Shown in pieces: positions 51,154 to 61,445 of a stretch of 64,000 bases of DNA. Both the position numbers and the translations under genes were made by a program. Below the pieces are notes generated by a model that worked only from the letters and a program-made list of their open reading frames with translations, did not search any database and was not told the DNA's origin. This stretch comes from Roseimaritima ulvae (lineage in GTDB: Bacteria; Planctomycetota; Planctomycetia; Pirellulales; Pirellulaceae), in contig NZ_CP042914.1 of assembly GCF_008065135.1 (NCBI RefSeq), forward strand, positions 372,001 through 436,000. The letters are read 5' to 3'. Every line of letters starts with the position of its first letter. Positions within the stretch are counted from its first letter, which is position 1.

Positions 51154-54100
51154 ATGCGTGTTTCCAAACGTTTTGCTGGATTTGCGCTGTCGCTGCTGGC
51201 GGGTATCTGCGCCGCTGCCGATATCGATTTCACTCGCGATATCCGGCCGATTTTGTCGGAAAATTGTGTGTTCTGTCATGGCCCGGACGAGGCGACTCGC
51301 GAAGCCGATCTGCGGCTCGATACCGAAGCCGGGGCGTTGGCGGTCATCGATCCCGAGCACAGCGGCGACAGTGAACTTTTTCGGCGGTTGACCAGCGAAG
51401 ACGCCGATGAATTGATGCCGCCGCCCGATTCGAATCGCCGCTTGACGCCGCCGCAGATCGAGCTGATTCGGCAATGGATCGATGTCGGCGCAAAGTGGGA
51501 ACAGCACTGGTCGTTTCGCCCGTTGGTCGCTCCTCCCGTTCCCCCCTCGCCGGCTGGCTCCGATGCAACGGTTCGCAACCCGATCGACGCCTTCGTGCAA
51601 CATCGCTTGGCCGAGCAAGGACTGCGGCCTGCGCCCCAAGCGGATCGGCCCACGTTAATTCGCCGGTTGTCGTTGGACTTGACCGGCCTGCCACCCACCC
51701 CGGCGGAAGTCGACGCCTTTGTCGCCGACAACTCGGCTGATGCCTACGAACGATTGGTCGAGCGGTTGCTCGATTCGCCCGCCTATGGTCAGCGGATGGC
51801 CTGGGATTGGCTCGACGCCGCACGGTATGCCGACACTAACGGCTATCAGGGAGACCGCGAACGGACGATGTGGCCTTGGCGGGACTGGGTGGTCCGGGCC
51901 TTCAACGACAATCTGCCTTTCGATCAATTCACGCGTTGGCAGATCGCCGGAGACCTGCTGCCCGATGCCAGCGAAGAACAAATATTGGCGACCGGTTTTT
52001 TGCGCAATCACATGATCAACGGCGAGGGCGGACGGATCCCCGAAGAGAATCGTGTGGAATACGTGATGGACATGTCCGAAACCATGGGCACGGTGTGGTT
52101 GGGGCTGACTCTGAATTGCTGCCGCTGTCACGACCACAAGTACGATCCCCTGACCAACGAAGAGTACTACCAGTTTTTTGCTTTCTTCAATCAGACGCCC
52201 GTGACCGGCGGTGGCGGTGATCCCCAAACGGCGCCGAACCTGGCCGTCCCCAGTGATGCGCAGCGGCAAGAATTAGCCGACATCGACCGTGCGGTAGCGG
52301 ACCTGGACGCTGAAATCCAGGCGTTGACGGATTCCTTGCTCGACCGCCAGGCCGACTGGGAGCAAAGCCAACGCGAGCGTCTGGCAGATGCGGCCGTTTG
52401 GCGGCGGCTGTCCACTCAGGATGTCCAGGCGACGGCGTCCGAACTGAAAATCTTGGACGATGGGTCGGTGTTGAGCCTCAGCAATCCTGCCCCAGACAAC
52501 GACACTTATACCGTTTCCGCACCACTGGACCCACAACGCATCACCGGTTTGCGGCTGGAAACGCTGCGACATGAATCGTTCCCCGAAAACAGCTTGTCGC
52601 ACGCTGGCAGCGGCAATTTTGTATTAACCGCGATCGAAGTCTGGCTGGAAGAGGAAGCTTCGGGCGAGGCCACGCCGGTGCCGATCGACGCAGCGAAGGC
52701 CACCTTTGAACAACCTTCGCATGGCGTCGACAAAGCTTTTGATGACAATCCAAAAACGGGTTGGGCCGTGTACGAGGGCCGCCGGGTCGATCGCTCGCAT
52801 GCCGCCGTGTTTCGCTTTACAGAGCCGCTGCAAATCGAAGCCGGGTATCGTTTGAAGGTTATCCTGCGGCACGAATCGGTGCACGTTCGGCACAACATCG
52901 GACGGTTTCGATTGTCGCTTACCGATGTGCCGCAGCCGCAGTTGCCGACGGTCTCGGATGCGCTGCTGGCCGCGCTGCGGACGCCGGCGGAGCAGCGTAG
53001 CGACGATCAACGCAAGTTGCTGAGAACGACGCACCACGAGTCGGTGCCGGAATTGCAAACGTTGCAGCAACGGCGTGCCGAACGGCTGAAACGACGTCAA
53101 GCAATCCGCGCGGCGATGCCCAAGGTGATGGTCATGGGCGACATGGAAAAACCTCGACCGACGTTTATGCTCGAGCGGGGCTTATACAATCAGCCCGGCG
53201 ATCCGGTGCAGCCCCGTCTGCCGGCCTTCCTGCCGGCTTCGCTGGATCAGCAAAACGCCAATCGCCTGACGCTGGCTAACTGGCTGGTGTCTGATGAGAA
53301 TCCGCTCACGACTCGAGTCACGGTCAATCGTTTCTGGCAACAATTGTTCGGCGTGGGGTTGGTCAAGACCACCGAAGACTTTGGGGCTCAGGGTGAGATC
53401 CCGGTGCAAATGGATCTGCTGAACTGGTTGGCGAGTCACTTTCGCGATAACGGCTGGGACGTCAAAGACTTGATGCGATTGATCGTGACCAGCCATACCT
53501 ACCGGCAGAGTTCCAAGATCCGTGACCTGGCGGTGGCACAGCGAGACCCCGAGAATCGGTTGCTGTCGCGCGGCGCCCGGTATCGCCTGCCGGCGTGGAT
53601 GCTGCGAGATCAAGTGTTGGCGGCCAGTGGTTTACTGTCGCCGGTCGCGGAAGGTCCGGCGATCAATACCTACCAGCCGGCCGGGGTTTGGGAAGAGGCT
53701 TCGTTTGGCAAAAAGAAGTACCGGCAAGATGAAGGCGAAAAACTGTATCGCCGCAGCCTGTACGTGTTCTGGCGACGCATCATCGCGCCGACGATGTTCT
53801 TCGACAGCGCCTCGCGGCAAACCTGTACGGTCAACCAAAGCCGTACCAACACGCCGTTGCACGCCCTGCAAACGTTGAACAACACCATCTATGTGGAAGC
53901 CGCCCGCGTGCTGGCCGAAGCGGTTTTGCAGGCGGACCTGGAGCGCGACGCGCAGCGGATCGAGATGGTGTTTCGACGTCTGTTGGCACGCGATCCGGAG
54001 CAAGCCGAGCAAGCGATTTTGTTGGCTGGCTTAAAACGCACCCGCACTCAATACGCTGGTCGCATGGAGGAGGCCCGCAAGCTGTTGGCGATCGGCCAGT

Positions 54101-54198
54101 CACCGCGCGACCGTGCGCTGGACCCCATCGAACACGCGGTCTGGACCAATCTCTGTCTGGCTGTCTCGAACCTCGACGAAACGCTCAATCATGAGTAG
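51154..54198 (+). CDS. Planctomycete cytochrome c-like / DUF1549 / DUF1553 protein
   Basis: 1014 aa. Signal peptide, then a c-type cytochrome site CVFCHGP near residue 33-38 (PSCyt1 domain) and [13 protein letters not shown]1549 (PSCyt2) follows at about 140-420 ([40 protein letters not shown]), then an extended beta-rich middle region (about 490-600) and DUF1553 (PSD1) at about 690-960 ([29 protein letters not shown]). These proteins usually accompany DUF1501 proteins in carbohydrate or sulfatase gene sets. The 3' end overlaps the DUF1501 start by 8 bp. Confidence 0.92.
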   Translation: MRVSKRFAGFALSLLAGICAAADIDFTRDIRPILSENCVFCHGPDEATREADLRLDTEAGALAVIDPEHSGDSELFRRLTSEDADELMPPPDSNRRLTPPQIELIRQWIDVGAKWEQHWSFRPLVAPPVPPSPAGSDATVRNPIDAFVQHRLAEQGLRPAPQADRPTLIRRLSLDLTGLPPTPAEVDAFVADNSADAYERLVERLLDSPAYGQRMAWDWLDAARYADTNGYQGDRERTMWPWRDWVVRAFNDNLPFDQFTRWQIAGDLLPDASEEQILATGFLRNHMINGEGGRIPEENRVEYVMDMSETMGTVWLGLTLNCCRCHDHKYDPLTNEEYYQFFAFFNQTPVTGGGGDPQTAPNLAVPSDAQRQELADIDRAVADLDAEIQALTDSLLDRQADWEQSQRERLADAAVWRRLSTQDVQATASELKILDDGSVLSLSNPAPDNDTYTVSAPLDPQRITGLRLETLRHESFPENSLSHAGSGNFVLTAIEVWLEEEASGEATPVPIDAAKATFEQPSHGVDKAFDDNPKTGWAVYEGRRVDRSHAAVFRFTEPLQIEAGYRLKVILRHESVHVRHNIGRFRLSLTDVPQPQLPTVSDALLAALRTPAEQRSDDQRKLLRTTHHESVPELQTLQQRRAERLKRRQAIRAAMPKVMVMGDMEKPRPTFMLERGLYNQPGDPVQPRLPAFLPASLDQQNANRLTLANWLVSDENPLTTRVTVNRFWQQLFGVGLVKTTEDFGAQGEIPVQMDLLNWLASHFRDNGWDVKDLMRLIVTSHTYRQSSKIRDLAVAQRDPENRLLSRGARYRLPAWMLRDQVLAASGLLSPVAEGPAINTYQPAGVWEEASFGKKKYRQDEGEKLYRRSLYVFWRRIIAPTMFFDSASRQTCTVNQSRTNTPLHALQTLNNTIYVEAARVLAEAVLQADLERDAQRIEMVFRRLLARDPEQAEQAILLAGLKRTRTQYAGRMEEARKLLAIGQSPRDRALDPIEHAVWTNLCLAVSNLDETLNHE

Positions 54199-55687
54199 TG
54201 CTTTGAATCCAATAACCGAAAATCAGTTGCACCAGACGCGACGCCAGTTCTTTGGTCGTTCGGCCGCTGGGCTGGGAACTGCCGCGCTGGCCAGTCTGTT
54301 GGATCGCGATGGACTGGCGGCTCCGGCAGCCACGACAGCCGGGCCGGCACCACGCTTTGGCGGTTTGCCCTCGCTGCCGGATTTTGCTCCCCAAGCCAAA
54401 CGCGTGATCTATTTGTTCCAAAACGGTGCGCCCACGCACGTGGACCTGTTCGATTGGAAGCCGGCGCTGAAGAAAATGCACGCCCAGCCGGTGCCCTCGT
54501 CTTACATCGGCGATCGTCGCTTCAGTACGATGACCGGCAAAGCCGACGGCAAGCTTTTGCTTGCTCCGGTGGAACCATTTGCGCAGCACGGGCAAAGCGG
54601 CGCCTGGGTCAGCGAATTGATGCCCTATACGGCCAAGATCGCCGACGAACTGTGTTTTGTCAAAAGCCTGCATACCGAGCAGGTGAATCACGCTCCGGCG
54701 ATCAATTTTATGCTCAGCGGTGGCGAGATGCCGGGGCGTCCCACCGTGGGTGCTTGGCTGACCTATGGATTGGGCAGCGAAAGCGACGAACTGCCCGCCT
54801 TTGTGGTCATGACCAGTATCACCAAGGACACCAGCTGTGGGCAGATCTTTTACGACTTCTACTGGGGCAGCGGATTTTTGCCCTCGCGGTTTCAGGGAGT
54901 CAAGTTTCGCGGTAGCGGGGATCCGGTGTTGTATGTGTCCAACCCCGATGGGATCGATCGCCAGGTCCGCCGCGGTTGGCTGGACGACATTGCCGCGATA
55001 AATGAACGCAAGCTGCAGGAGTTTGGCGACCCGGAAATCGCCACCCGCATCGCGCAGTACGAGATGGGCTTTAAGATGCAGCGGAGCATCCCGGAGCTGG
55101 CCGATTTGTCGGATGAGTCTCGCCAGACGCTGGATATGTACGGTCCCGGCGTCGAACAGCCTGGGACGTTCGCACATAACTGCTTGATCGCTCGTCGCCT
55201 GGCTGAACGGGGCTGTCGGTATGTCCAGCTGATGCATGCCGGCTGGGATCAGCACAATTCGTTGACGACCGAGTTGTATAACCAGTGCCGCGACACCGAT
55301 CAGCCGAGTGCGGCCTTGGTGCAGGATTTAAAGCAACGCGGGTTGTTGGACGATACGCTGGTGATTTGGGGAGGCGAGTTTGGTCGCACGCCGTTTCTGC
55401 AAGGCGATATCAACAACCAACCGCGTTGGGGACGGGACCATCATCCCTACGCGTTCACAACCTGGATGGCCGGCGGCGGAGTCAAGCCGGGAACCAGTTA
55501 CGGGGCGACCGATGACTTGGGGATCAACGTCGTCGAAAATCCGGTTCATGTGCACGATTTTCAAGCCACGCTGTTGCACCTGATGGGTATCGACCACGAA
55601 CGGTTAACCTATAAATTCCAGGGGCGTCAGTTCCGTTTGACGGACATTCACGGCCATGTGGTCAAAGATATCCTGGCATCGGTGTGA
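54191..55687 (+). CDS. DUF1501 family protein with Tat signal
   Basis: 498 aa from the ATG at 54191. Twin-arginine leader TRRQFFGRSAAGLGTAALASLL. DUF1501 body: YLFQNGAPTHVDLFDWKPAL, VNHAPAINFMLSGG, LVIWGGEFGRTPFLQ and GRDHHPYAFTTWMAGGGVKPG, related to alkaline-phosphatase/sulfatase folds with the metal residues. Exported folded through Tat. Ends with GTGA overlapping the next start. Confidence 0.93.
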   Translation: MSSALNPITENQLHQTRRQFFGRSAAGLGTAALASLLDRDGLAAPAATTAGPAPRFGGLPSLPDFAPQAKRVIYLFQNGAPTHVDLFDWKPALKKMHAQPVPSSYIGDRRFSTMTGKADGKLLLAPVEPFAQHGQSGAWVSELMPYTAKIADELCFVKSLHTEQVNHAPAINFMLSGGEMPGRPTVGAWLTYGLGSESDELPAFVVMTSITKDTSCGQIFYDFYWGSGFLPSRFQGVKFRGSGDPVLYVSNPDGIDRQVRRGWLDDIAAINERKLQEFGDPEIATRIAQYEMGFKMQRSIPELADLSDESRQTLDMYGPGVEQPGTFAHNCLIARRLAERGCRYVQLMHAGWDQHNSLTTELYNQCRDTDQPSAALVQDLKQRGLLDDTLVIWGGEFGRTPFLQGDINNQPRWGRDHHPYAFTTWMAGGGVKPGTSYGATDDLGINVVENPVHVHDFQATLLHLMGIDHERLTYKFQGRQFRLTDIHGHVVKDILASV

Positions 55688-56835
55688 AACGTCGCGTCGC
55701 TTTGATTATCGAAACGTCCACGATGTATGGACGGAACCTGTTGACTGGCATCGAACGCTTCATGCGGATCCATGACAACTGGTCGGTGTTTTTCGAGCAG
55801 AGTGATCTGACGAAGAAGCCGCCCGCTTGGTTGTCGGACTGGAACGGGGATGGCATCATCTCTCGGGCCACGACCCCGCGACTGATTCAAGCCGTCAAAG
55901 CGACCGGTGTACCGTTGGTCGAGCTGACCGACCGACATCGCGACCGGGGCCTGACCCAAGTCCGTTCCGACGACGCGTTGATCGGCAAGCTGGCGGCAGA
56001 ACACCTGTTGGAACGGGGCTACCGCCGGTTTGGGTACTGCGGCTTTACCAAAGAAGCATGGTCAGATCGACGGCTGCAAGGCTTCGTCGACACCCTCGCA
56101 GCGGCCGGTTTTGAATGCGATAGCTACCGATCGGCCTGGCATGGGGCGGACGTCCGCAGTTGGGAGCAGGAACAGAAGCATCTGGTGCGGTGGCTGCGGG
56201 CCGTGGGGCAGCCCTGCGGCATCATGGCCTGCAATGACATGCGTGGCCAGCAGGTCGTCGACGCTTGTTCGCGAGCTTCATTGGCGGTCCCCGAAGAGGT
56301 CGCGGTGGTAGGCGTCGACAACGACACCGTGTTGTGTCGTTTGTGTGATCCACCGCTATCGAGCGTTGTTCCCAACGCCGAGTCGGTAGGCTTCTTAGCC
56401 GCTGAGTTGCTATCCAAGATGATGGATGGCCAGCCGCCCTCGCAGCGTCTGTATCTGATCGAGCCGCTGCGTGTCGCTACGCGGCAAAGCACCGACGCCG
56501 TGGCGATTGACGACCCGCAGGTCGCGGCCGCGTTGCAGTTTATTCGTCAGCACGCTTGCCAAGGAATTTCGGTGGCGGACGTGACCCGCAACGTATCGAT
56601 CTCACGCAGCTCACTAGAAAGAAAGTTGCGTAAGTTTCTCGGCCGCACGCCTCAGCAAGAGATCCGTAACGTGCAGGTCAAACGTGTTTGCGAGCTGTTG
56701 TCCAGCACCGACCTTGCGGCCGAACGAATCGCGGAGCTGTGCGGGTTTGAACACGCTGAATACATGTACGTTGTGTTTAAACGCCAAACCGGTATGACGC
56801 CGGGAACCTTTCGCGATCGGGCGCAGCCGCGCTAA
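55684..56835 (+). CDS. XylR-type AraC transcription regulator
   Basis: 383 aa from the GTG at 55684, overlapping the DUF1501 stop by 4 bp. Residues 1-270 form a LacI-like sugar-binding domain (LIIETSTMYGRNLLTGIERFM, HLLERGYRRFGYCGF, VAVVGVDNDTVLC). About 280-380 is an AraC HTH pair (IRQHACQGISVADVTRNVSISRSSLERKLRK, then ERIAELCGFEHAEYMYVVFKRQTGMTPG). It probably senses a carbohydrate and controls this operon. Its place inside the PSD1-DUF1501 operon suggests auto-regulation. Confidence 0.93.
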   Translation: MKRRVALIIETSTMYGRNLLTGIERFMRIHDNWSVFFEQSDLTKKPPAWLSDWNGDGIISRATTPRLIQAVKATGVPLVELTDRHRDRGLTQVRSDDALIGKLAAEHLLERGYRRFGYCGFTKEAWSDRRLQGFVDTLAAAGFECDSYRSAWHGADVRSWEQEQKHLVRWLRAVGQPCGIMACNDMRGQQVVDACSRASLAVPEEVAVVGVDNDTVLCRLCDPPLSSVVPNAESVGFLAAELLSKMMDGQPPSQRLYLIEPLRVATRQSTDAVAIDDPQVAAALQFIRQHACQGISVADVTRNVSISRSSLERKLRKFLGRTPQQEIRNVQVKRVCELLSSTDLAAERIAELCGFEHAEYMYVVFKRQTGMTPGTFRDRAQPR

Positions 56836-56868
56836 TGCAGTGTCAAAATTTGATCTTAGGGTCTGGCC

Positions 56869-56935
56869 GTAGCCGAAGTCGCCAGACTTTGGACCTTTTT
56901 GCCGCCTCGATCCAATCTCTGGCGAGATCGGCTAC
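56869..56935. repeat. Inverted pair of REP-like GTAG repeats (A type)
   Basis: Copies at 56869-56892 (+) and 56912-56935 (-; stem with ATCTC/GAGAT). The rest of the 328 bp gap 56836-57163 holds nothing recognised. Confidence 0.85.
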
Positions 56936-57163
56936 CCTAAATTTAAATGCTGACACAGCGGTAGTGCCGCAGAGGTGCAATCGGCTGACAATATATCGTA
57001 GAAGATTTACGGGTTAGCTCATGGTTATGGGCGGGTGATGGAACATACTGGGGGGGCTTCGGGCAGATACGGCTCGCTTGAAGCCCGCGGGGATGGGTTG
57101 AATGCCCTACTCGATTGGTTCTTTATTTGAATTCCTTCCTTGCCGTCCCCCACTGGTATTGTC

Positions 57164-58123
57164 ATGCTCAAGTCACGTCGCGGTTGTCGTTGGGTGCTAT
57201 CCCGACATGGTTTTACGTTGGTTGAATTGCTGGTGGTGATCGCCATCATCGGCGTCTTGGTAGGTTTGTTACTACCGGCAGTACAAGCGGCTCGAGAAGC
57301 CGCGAGGCGGATGAGTTGTTCCAATAATATTAAGAACAACGCGTTGGCGATGCACAACTATCACGATACCTACCAGGTTTTTCCGTCAGTGGGTTATGAC
57401 AAATTTGGGGTGAATTTGGACACTCATTCTTGGGTGGCTCGCATCCTGCCTTATATCGAACAATCCTCGCTATATGAAACGCTGGATTTCAACGTGCGGG
57501 TCAACGGCGGCACCGCGAATCGGCCTTATCGGCTGGCCGAATTGCCTTCGATGCAATGTCCCTCCGAATCCGGCACGCTGGGGGAATCGAATAATTTAAG
57601 CTGGGCGCATCGTCGCGGCAGCTATGCCGTCAACATGGGCAACACCAACTACGGCCAGCACAATCCCAACAACTGGGATGGCGTCTGGACGTATACGTTT
57701 GGTGGAGCTCCCTTTAGTGTGAACAAGGAAAAAGCTTTTCGCGATGTGCTCGACGGCACCTCCAACACTTTGTTGATGTCGGAGGTTCCGATCAATCAGA
57801 ACGACCAGGGGTGGCAGGGTATGTATGCGGTCACGATCTACACTTCGGGCGCAGGATTCACCACCTATTTGTCGCCTAACACTTCGGGTTCGGTCGATGG
57901 TGGACGCCGGTGTTGGACGCCCAGCGACTATAGTCCCCGCAACATTCCCTGTCATGGCGGAGGCAATTGGTGGTCGGCCACGTTTGCGGCGATGAGCTTA
58001 CATCCCGGCGGGGTTCAAGCAGCGCTGTGTGACGGTTCGGTTCGCTTTGTGGCCGAGACCATCGACCTGCAGACTTGGCGAGCCGCCTCGACGACTCGGG
58101 GTGGCGAGGTGGTTGATTTTTAA
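57164..58123 (+). CDS. DUF1559 pseudopilin-like protein
   Basis: About 319 aa from the ATG at 57164. Prepilin-type leader RHGFTLVELLVVIAIIG with the following PAVQAAREAARRMSC. NYHDTYQVFPSVGYD, DGTSNTLLMSEVP and the C-terminal HPGGVQAALCDGSVRF are typical. Likely processed and held at the membrane. It is followed by a lipoprotein and a GH2 gene on the same strand, as in many planctomycete sugar loci. Confidence 0.9.
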   Translation: MLKSRRGCRWVLSRHGFTLVELLVVIAIIGVLVGLLLPAVQAAREAARRMSCSNNIKNNALAMHNYHDTYQVFPSVGYDKFGVNLDTHSWVARILPYIEQSSLYETLDFNVRVNGGTANRPYRLAELPSMQCPSESGTLGESNNLSWAHRRGSYAVNMGNTNYGQHNPNNWDGVWTYTFGGAPFSVNKEKAFRDVLDGTSNTLLMSEVPINQNDQGWQGMYAVTIYTSGAGFTTYLSPNTSGSVDGGRRCWTPSDYSPRNIPCHGGGNWWSATFAAMSLHPGGVQAALCDGSVRFVAETIDLQTWRAASTTRGGEVVDF

Positions 58124-58237
58124 CAACACGCCCTCGGAGATGACTGGCTTAACAGTATTAAATTGCCATATGGCCTCATTTTGCCCTCCCTCTGGACGTG
58201 AAAGGTATTACTGCAGCAGTGGCCTTGGGGCCGCTTG

Positions 58238-58340
58238 CTCGACCCTCCTTTTTAAGGAGGGTCGAGCCTTAGCGAGGGGAGGTTCTTTTGCGGCGGCGCG
58301 GTCGCCCTCTCCTCGCTGACGCTCGACTCTCCCAGAGGGA
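58238..58340. repeat. GGAGGGTCGAG hairpin repeat, terminator-like
   Basis: CTCGACCCTCC and GGAGGGTCGAG flank TTTTTAA (58238-58266), a strong hairpin. A second palindrome with TCTCCTCGCTGAC and GAGGGAGAG follows. A similar sequence occurs at 61264-61312. The stem-loop could end transcription of the DUF1559 gene. Confidence 0.6.
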
Positions 58341-58382
58341 GAGTGAAGTGACGATAACTGCTGTATTTTCCATTCTACATAA

Positions 58383-58802
58383 ATGATTGCAATGATCTTA
58401 ATTCGAATAAAGTGTTGTTTGCTGGCGGCCCTGTTGGGGTTGCCGTTGTTGGGTTGTGGTCCGGCCAGTAACCAGATCCCGATATCTGGAACCGTCAGCT
58501 ATGACGGCCAGCCGGTCGCCGAAGGCACGATCACGTTCATGCCGGTCAGCGGGGTTGGGCAGACGACCGGCGGGCAGATCGTTGACGGAGAATACTCCAC
58601 CAGCGTTTCACCCGGTGAGCAGGCGGTGCAGATCACCGGCGTGAAGACCACCACCAAAGAAAACCCCACGCCGGAGGAGGTGGAACGCGGTTTGACCGAA
58701 CTGACCGAGCAGTACATCCCGGCGAAATACAACCGCGCTTCGGAGCTGCGGGTGACGATCACCAGCGATTCGAGCGAAGAGAATTTTGAGCTGCAGCCGT
58801 AA
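58383..58802 (+). CDS. Small lipoprotein with carboxypeptidase-regulatory-like fold
   Basis: 139 aa. Lipobox in LPLLGCGPAS (Cys near residue 25). Then a strand-rich domain of about 100 residues with GTVSYDGQPVAEGTITFMP, an immunoglobulin-like carboxypeptidase-regulatory pattern. Such lipoproteins commonly follow DUF1559 genes. Probably exposed at the inner membrane outer face. Confidence 0.8.
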   Translation: MIAMILIRIKCCLLAALLGLPLLGCGPASNQIPISGTVSYDGQPVAEGTITFMPVSGVGQTTGGQIVDGEYSTSVSPGEQAVQITGVKTTTKENPTPEEVERGLTELTEQYIPAKYNRASELRVTITSDSSEENFELQP

Positions 58803-58866
58803 CCTTCGCGAAGTCCGGCACAGCCGTGGCGTCGCGAGTAATCCCTGTTTAGGAAAGTGGTGACAA

Positions 58867-61158
58867 ATGTTCGATCGTACCTGTTGGCGATGTTGTTTGA
58901 CCGGTTGGCTGATTGTCGCCGCCTGTTGTTTGGCTTCGGTCGTCCCCGTTGCAGCCGAGCAAATCGCGGATCCCTGGCGATATAGCTTCGAACAACCGGC
59001 GGACAACTGGCAGCGAGCGGATTTTGACGATACCACTTGGCGGCAAGGTCGCGGTGGTTTTGGGACCCAAGGTACCCCCGCGGCTCGGATCGGCACGGTC
59101 TGGAAGACCAGCGACATCTGGCTGCGGAAATCCTTTCAGCTCGACGCCGTGCCCGAACATCCTGCTCTGTTGATCCATCACGATGAGGACGCCGAGGTGT
59201 ATATCAACGGTCAGCGAGTGTTGGCCGTCAGTGGCTGGTCGGTCGACTACGCCGTGGTAGAACTTCCCGAACAACACCACCAGACGCTGCGGGCAGGCGA
59301 AAATCTGCTCGCCGTGCATTGTCACCAAAACACGGGCGGCCAGTATATCGACGTGCAGGTCGTCGATGGCGACAACCCGCCTCCACCCCCGCCAGCGATT
59401 CCCTTCCAGTCGGATTTGATTACCCGTTGGGGAGCCGAACTGGACGCGGACAATGTCTGGGCGGAATATCCGCGTCCGCAACTGGTCCGCAACCATTGGC
59501 AGAACCTGAACGGCCACTGGGACTACGCCGTCCGTCCGCTGGCCAAGCAAGCCGGCGCCGAACAAGCCGTACCCCAGAAATGGGACGGGGAAATTTTGGT
59601 GCCGTTTTGTTTGGAATCCAAGTTGGGTGGTGTACAGCGGTTGCTCGGTGCCGATGAATCCCTGTGGTATCGGCGGACGTTTGAGGCGTCGAGCAACCCC
59701 GGACGGCGGACGCTGTTGAATTTCGAAGCGGTCGACTATCGCTGCGAAGTGTTTGTGAACGGCACTTCGGTAGGCCGGCATCAGGGCGGTAACACTCCGT
59801 TTTCATTCGATATCACCGATGCGCTTCGCTCCGGCGAAAACGAATTGGTGGTCCGCGTGGAGGACGAAACCGAAGCCTGGCAGTTGCGTGGCAAACAGGT
59901 CCTGGAGCCACGTGGAATATGGTACACGCGAGTATCCGGGATTTGGCAAACCGTGTGGTTGGAGCAGGTCGCATCCAGTCATGTGGTCGACCTGAAAATC
60001 CACACCGATGTCGACACGGGCCGGATTGAAGTTCAACCCCACATCGAAGGCAAGCAGGCGGTCGAAACGGTTCGCTTGGTGGTCAAGGACGGCGACCGCA
60101 AGGTCGCGGAACTCCAAGGCGGCACGGATCGATTGGCCGTCACCATCCCTGACGCCAAATTATGGTCCCCCAGTTCGCCGCATTTGTATGACTTGGAAGT
60201 GACCCTGTTAAACCCCGCTGGAGACGTGTTGGATCAGGTCAGCTCCTACGCCGGCATTCGTGCGGTGGGAAAAACTCGTGACGCCGATGGGCATCGGCGG
60301 ATGACGCTCAACGGCCAGACGCTGTTCCACTGGGGGCCACTCGATCAGGGTTGGTGGCCCGATGGTTTGCTGACGCCGCCATCGGACGAAGCCATGTTGT
60401 TCGATATCGAATATCTGAAGGCCGCGGGTTTTAATATGATCCGCAAACATATCAAAGTCGAACCACGGCGGTACTACTACCACTGCGATCGACTGGGGAT
60501 GATGGTTTGGCAAGACCAGGTCAGCGCCGGCCACAACCCGCCTTGGACTCGGCTGAAGCCGAACCCCGAAGATGCGGATTGGCCCGACGATCCGCACGCT
60601 CAGTTCATGCTAGAGCTGGAACGCATGATCGATTCATTGGAAAACCATCCATCGATCGTTGTCTGGGTACCGTTCAACGAAGCTTGGGGACAACATCGCA
60701 CGGTGGCAGTGGGCAAATGGACGGTCGAGCGAGATCCCACGCGGTTGGTCAACGTTGCCAGCGGCGGCAATTTTTGGCCCGTCGGAGACATCGTCGATCA
60801 TCACAGCTACCCCCACCCCAACTTTCCCTTTGCCCCGCAACGCTATGGCGACTTTATCAAAGTCGTCGGCGAGTTCGGCGGGCACGGTTATCCCGTCAAA
60901 GGTCATCTATGGGACGCCCAACGCGACAATTGGGGGTACGGCGGATTGCCGAAGACGAAGCAAGAATATCTTCAACGGTATGTGACGTCGCTGGAAAAAC
61001 TGCAGCAGCTGAAGCAACAGGGCATCGCCGCGGGGGTGTATACCCAAACCACCGATGTGGAAGGCGAGATCAACGGCTTGATGACCTATGATCGCAAGCA
61101 GATCAAAATCCCCGCCAAGCAGTTGGCCGAGCTGCACCGCCGGTTGTGGGAAGATTAG
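58867..61158 (+). CDS. Glycoside hydrolase family 2-type glycosidase
   Basis: 763 aa. Signal peptide (TGWLIVAACCLASVVPVAAEQ). Residues about 30-165: galactose-binding-like jelly roll with YINGQRVLAVSGW. About 200-345: the GH2 sugar-binding domain (LNFEAVDYRCEVFVNGTSVGRHQGGNTPFSFDIT). About 345-460: Ig-like. About 470-760: TIM barrel with catalytic acid/base in WVPFNEAWGQH and nucleophile in VVGEFGGHG. It cleaves beta-linked sugars in the periplasm or outside; the exact glycoside cannot be read. The lipoprotein and DUF1559 genes upstream suggest a polysaccharide-use locus. Confidence 0.92.
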   Translation: MFDRTCWRCCLTGWLIVAACCLASVVPVAAEQIADPWRYSFEQPADNWQRADFDDTTWRQGRGGFGTQGTPAARIGTVWKTSDIWLRKSFQLDAVPEHPALLIHHDEDAEVYINGQRVLAVSGWSVDYAVVELPEQHHQTLRAGENLLAVHCHQNTGGQYIDVQVVDGDNPPPPPPAIPFQSDLITRWGAELDADNVWAEYPRPQLVRNHWQNLNGHWDYAVRPLAKQAGAEQAVPQKWDGEILVPFCLESKLGGVQRLLGADESLWYRRTFEASSNPGRRTLLNFEAVDYRCEVFVNGTSVGRHQGGNTPFSFDITDALRSGENELVVRVEDETEAWQLRGKQVLEPRGIWYTRVSGIWQTVWLEQVASSHVVDLKIHTDVDTGRIEVQPHIEGKQAVETVRLVVKDGDRKVAELQGGTDRLAVTIPDAKLWSPSSPHLYDLEVTLLNPAGDVLDQVSSYAGIRAVGKTRDADGHRRMTLNGQTLFHWGPLDQGWWPDGLLTPPSDEAMLFDIEYLKAAGFNMIRKHIKVEPRRYYYHCDRLGMMVWQDQVSAGHNPPWTRLKPNPEDADWPDDPHAQFMLELERMIDSLENHPSIVVWVPFNEAWGQHRTVAVGKWTVERDPTRLVNVASGGNFWPVGDIVDHHSYPHPNFPFAPQRYGDFIKVVGEFGGHGYPVKGHLWDAQRDNWGYGGLPKTKQEYLQRYVTSLEKLQQLKQQGIAAGVYTQTTDVEGEINGLMTYDRKQIKIPAKQLAELHRRLWED

Positions 61159-61165
61159 CTTATTC

Positions 61166-61189
61166 GTAGCTACGCTCGCCAGAGCGTGA
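61166..61189 (+). repeat. REP-like GTAG repeat (B type)
   Basis: Single copy, 8 bp after the GH2 stop. The next copy (61370-61393) is A type and inverted. Confidence 0.8.
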
Positions 61190-61369
61190 AGGTATTACTG
61201 ACGGATTCACTTTACTCCCGCTCTGGGCATTGGTATCTACACAAGGCGCACCACCCCATTTCACCCTCCCCTCGCTAAGGCTCGACCCTCCTTAAAAAGG
61301 AGGGTGAAGGAAGCGGCCCTAAGGTCCAATGCTGCCGTTATCCATTTCACGTTCCGTCCAGTTAAAATA

Positions 61370-61393
61370 TCCAAACTCTGGCGAGTTCGGCTA
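61370..61393 (-). repeat. REP-like GTAG repeat (A type)
   Basis: Reverse copy ending GTTCGGCTAC. It faces the copy at 61166 across a gap that also holds the GGAGGGT hairpin (61290-61312). Confidence 0.8.
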
Positions 61394-61445
61394 CTAGAAT
61401 TGCATGGTCGCCTCTCGCCTCTGATCTCCAACAACACGGACTCCT

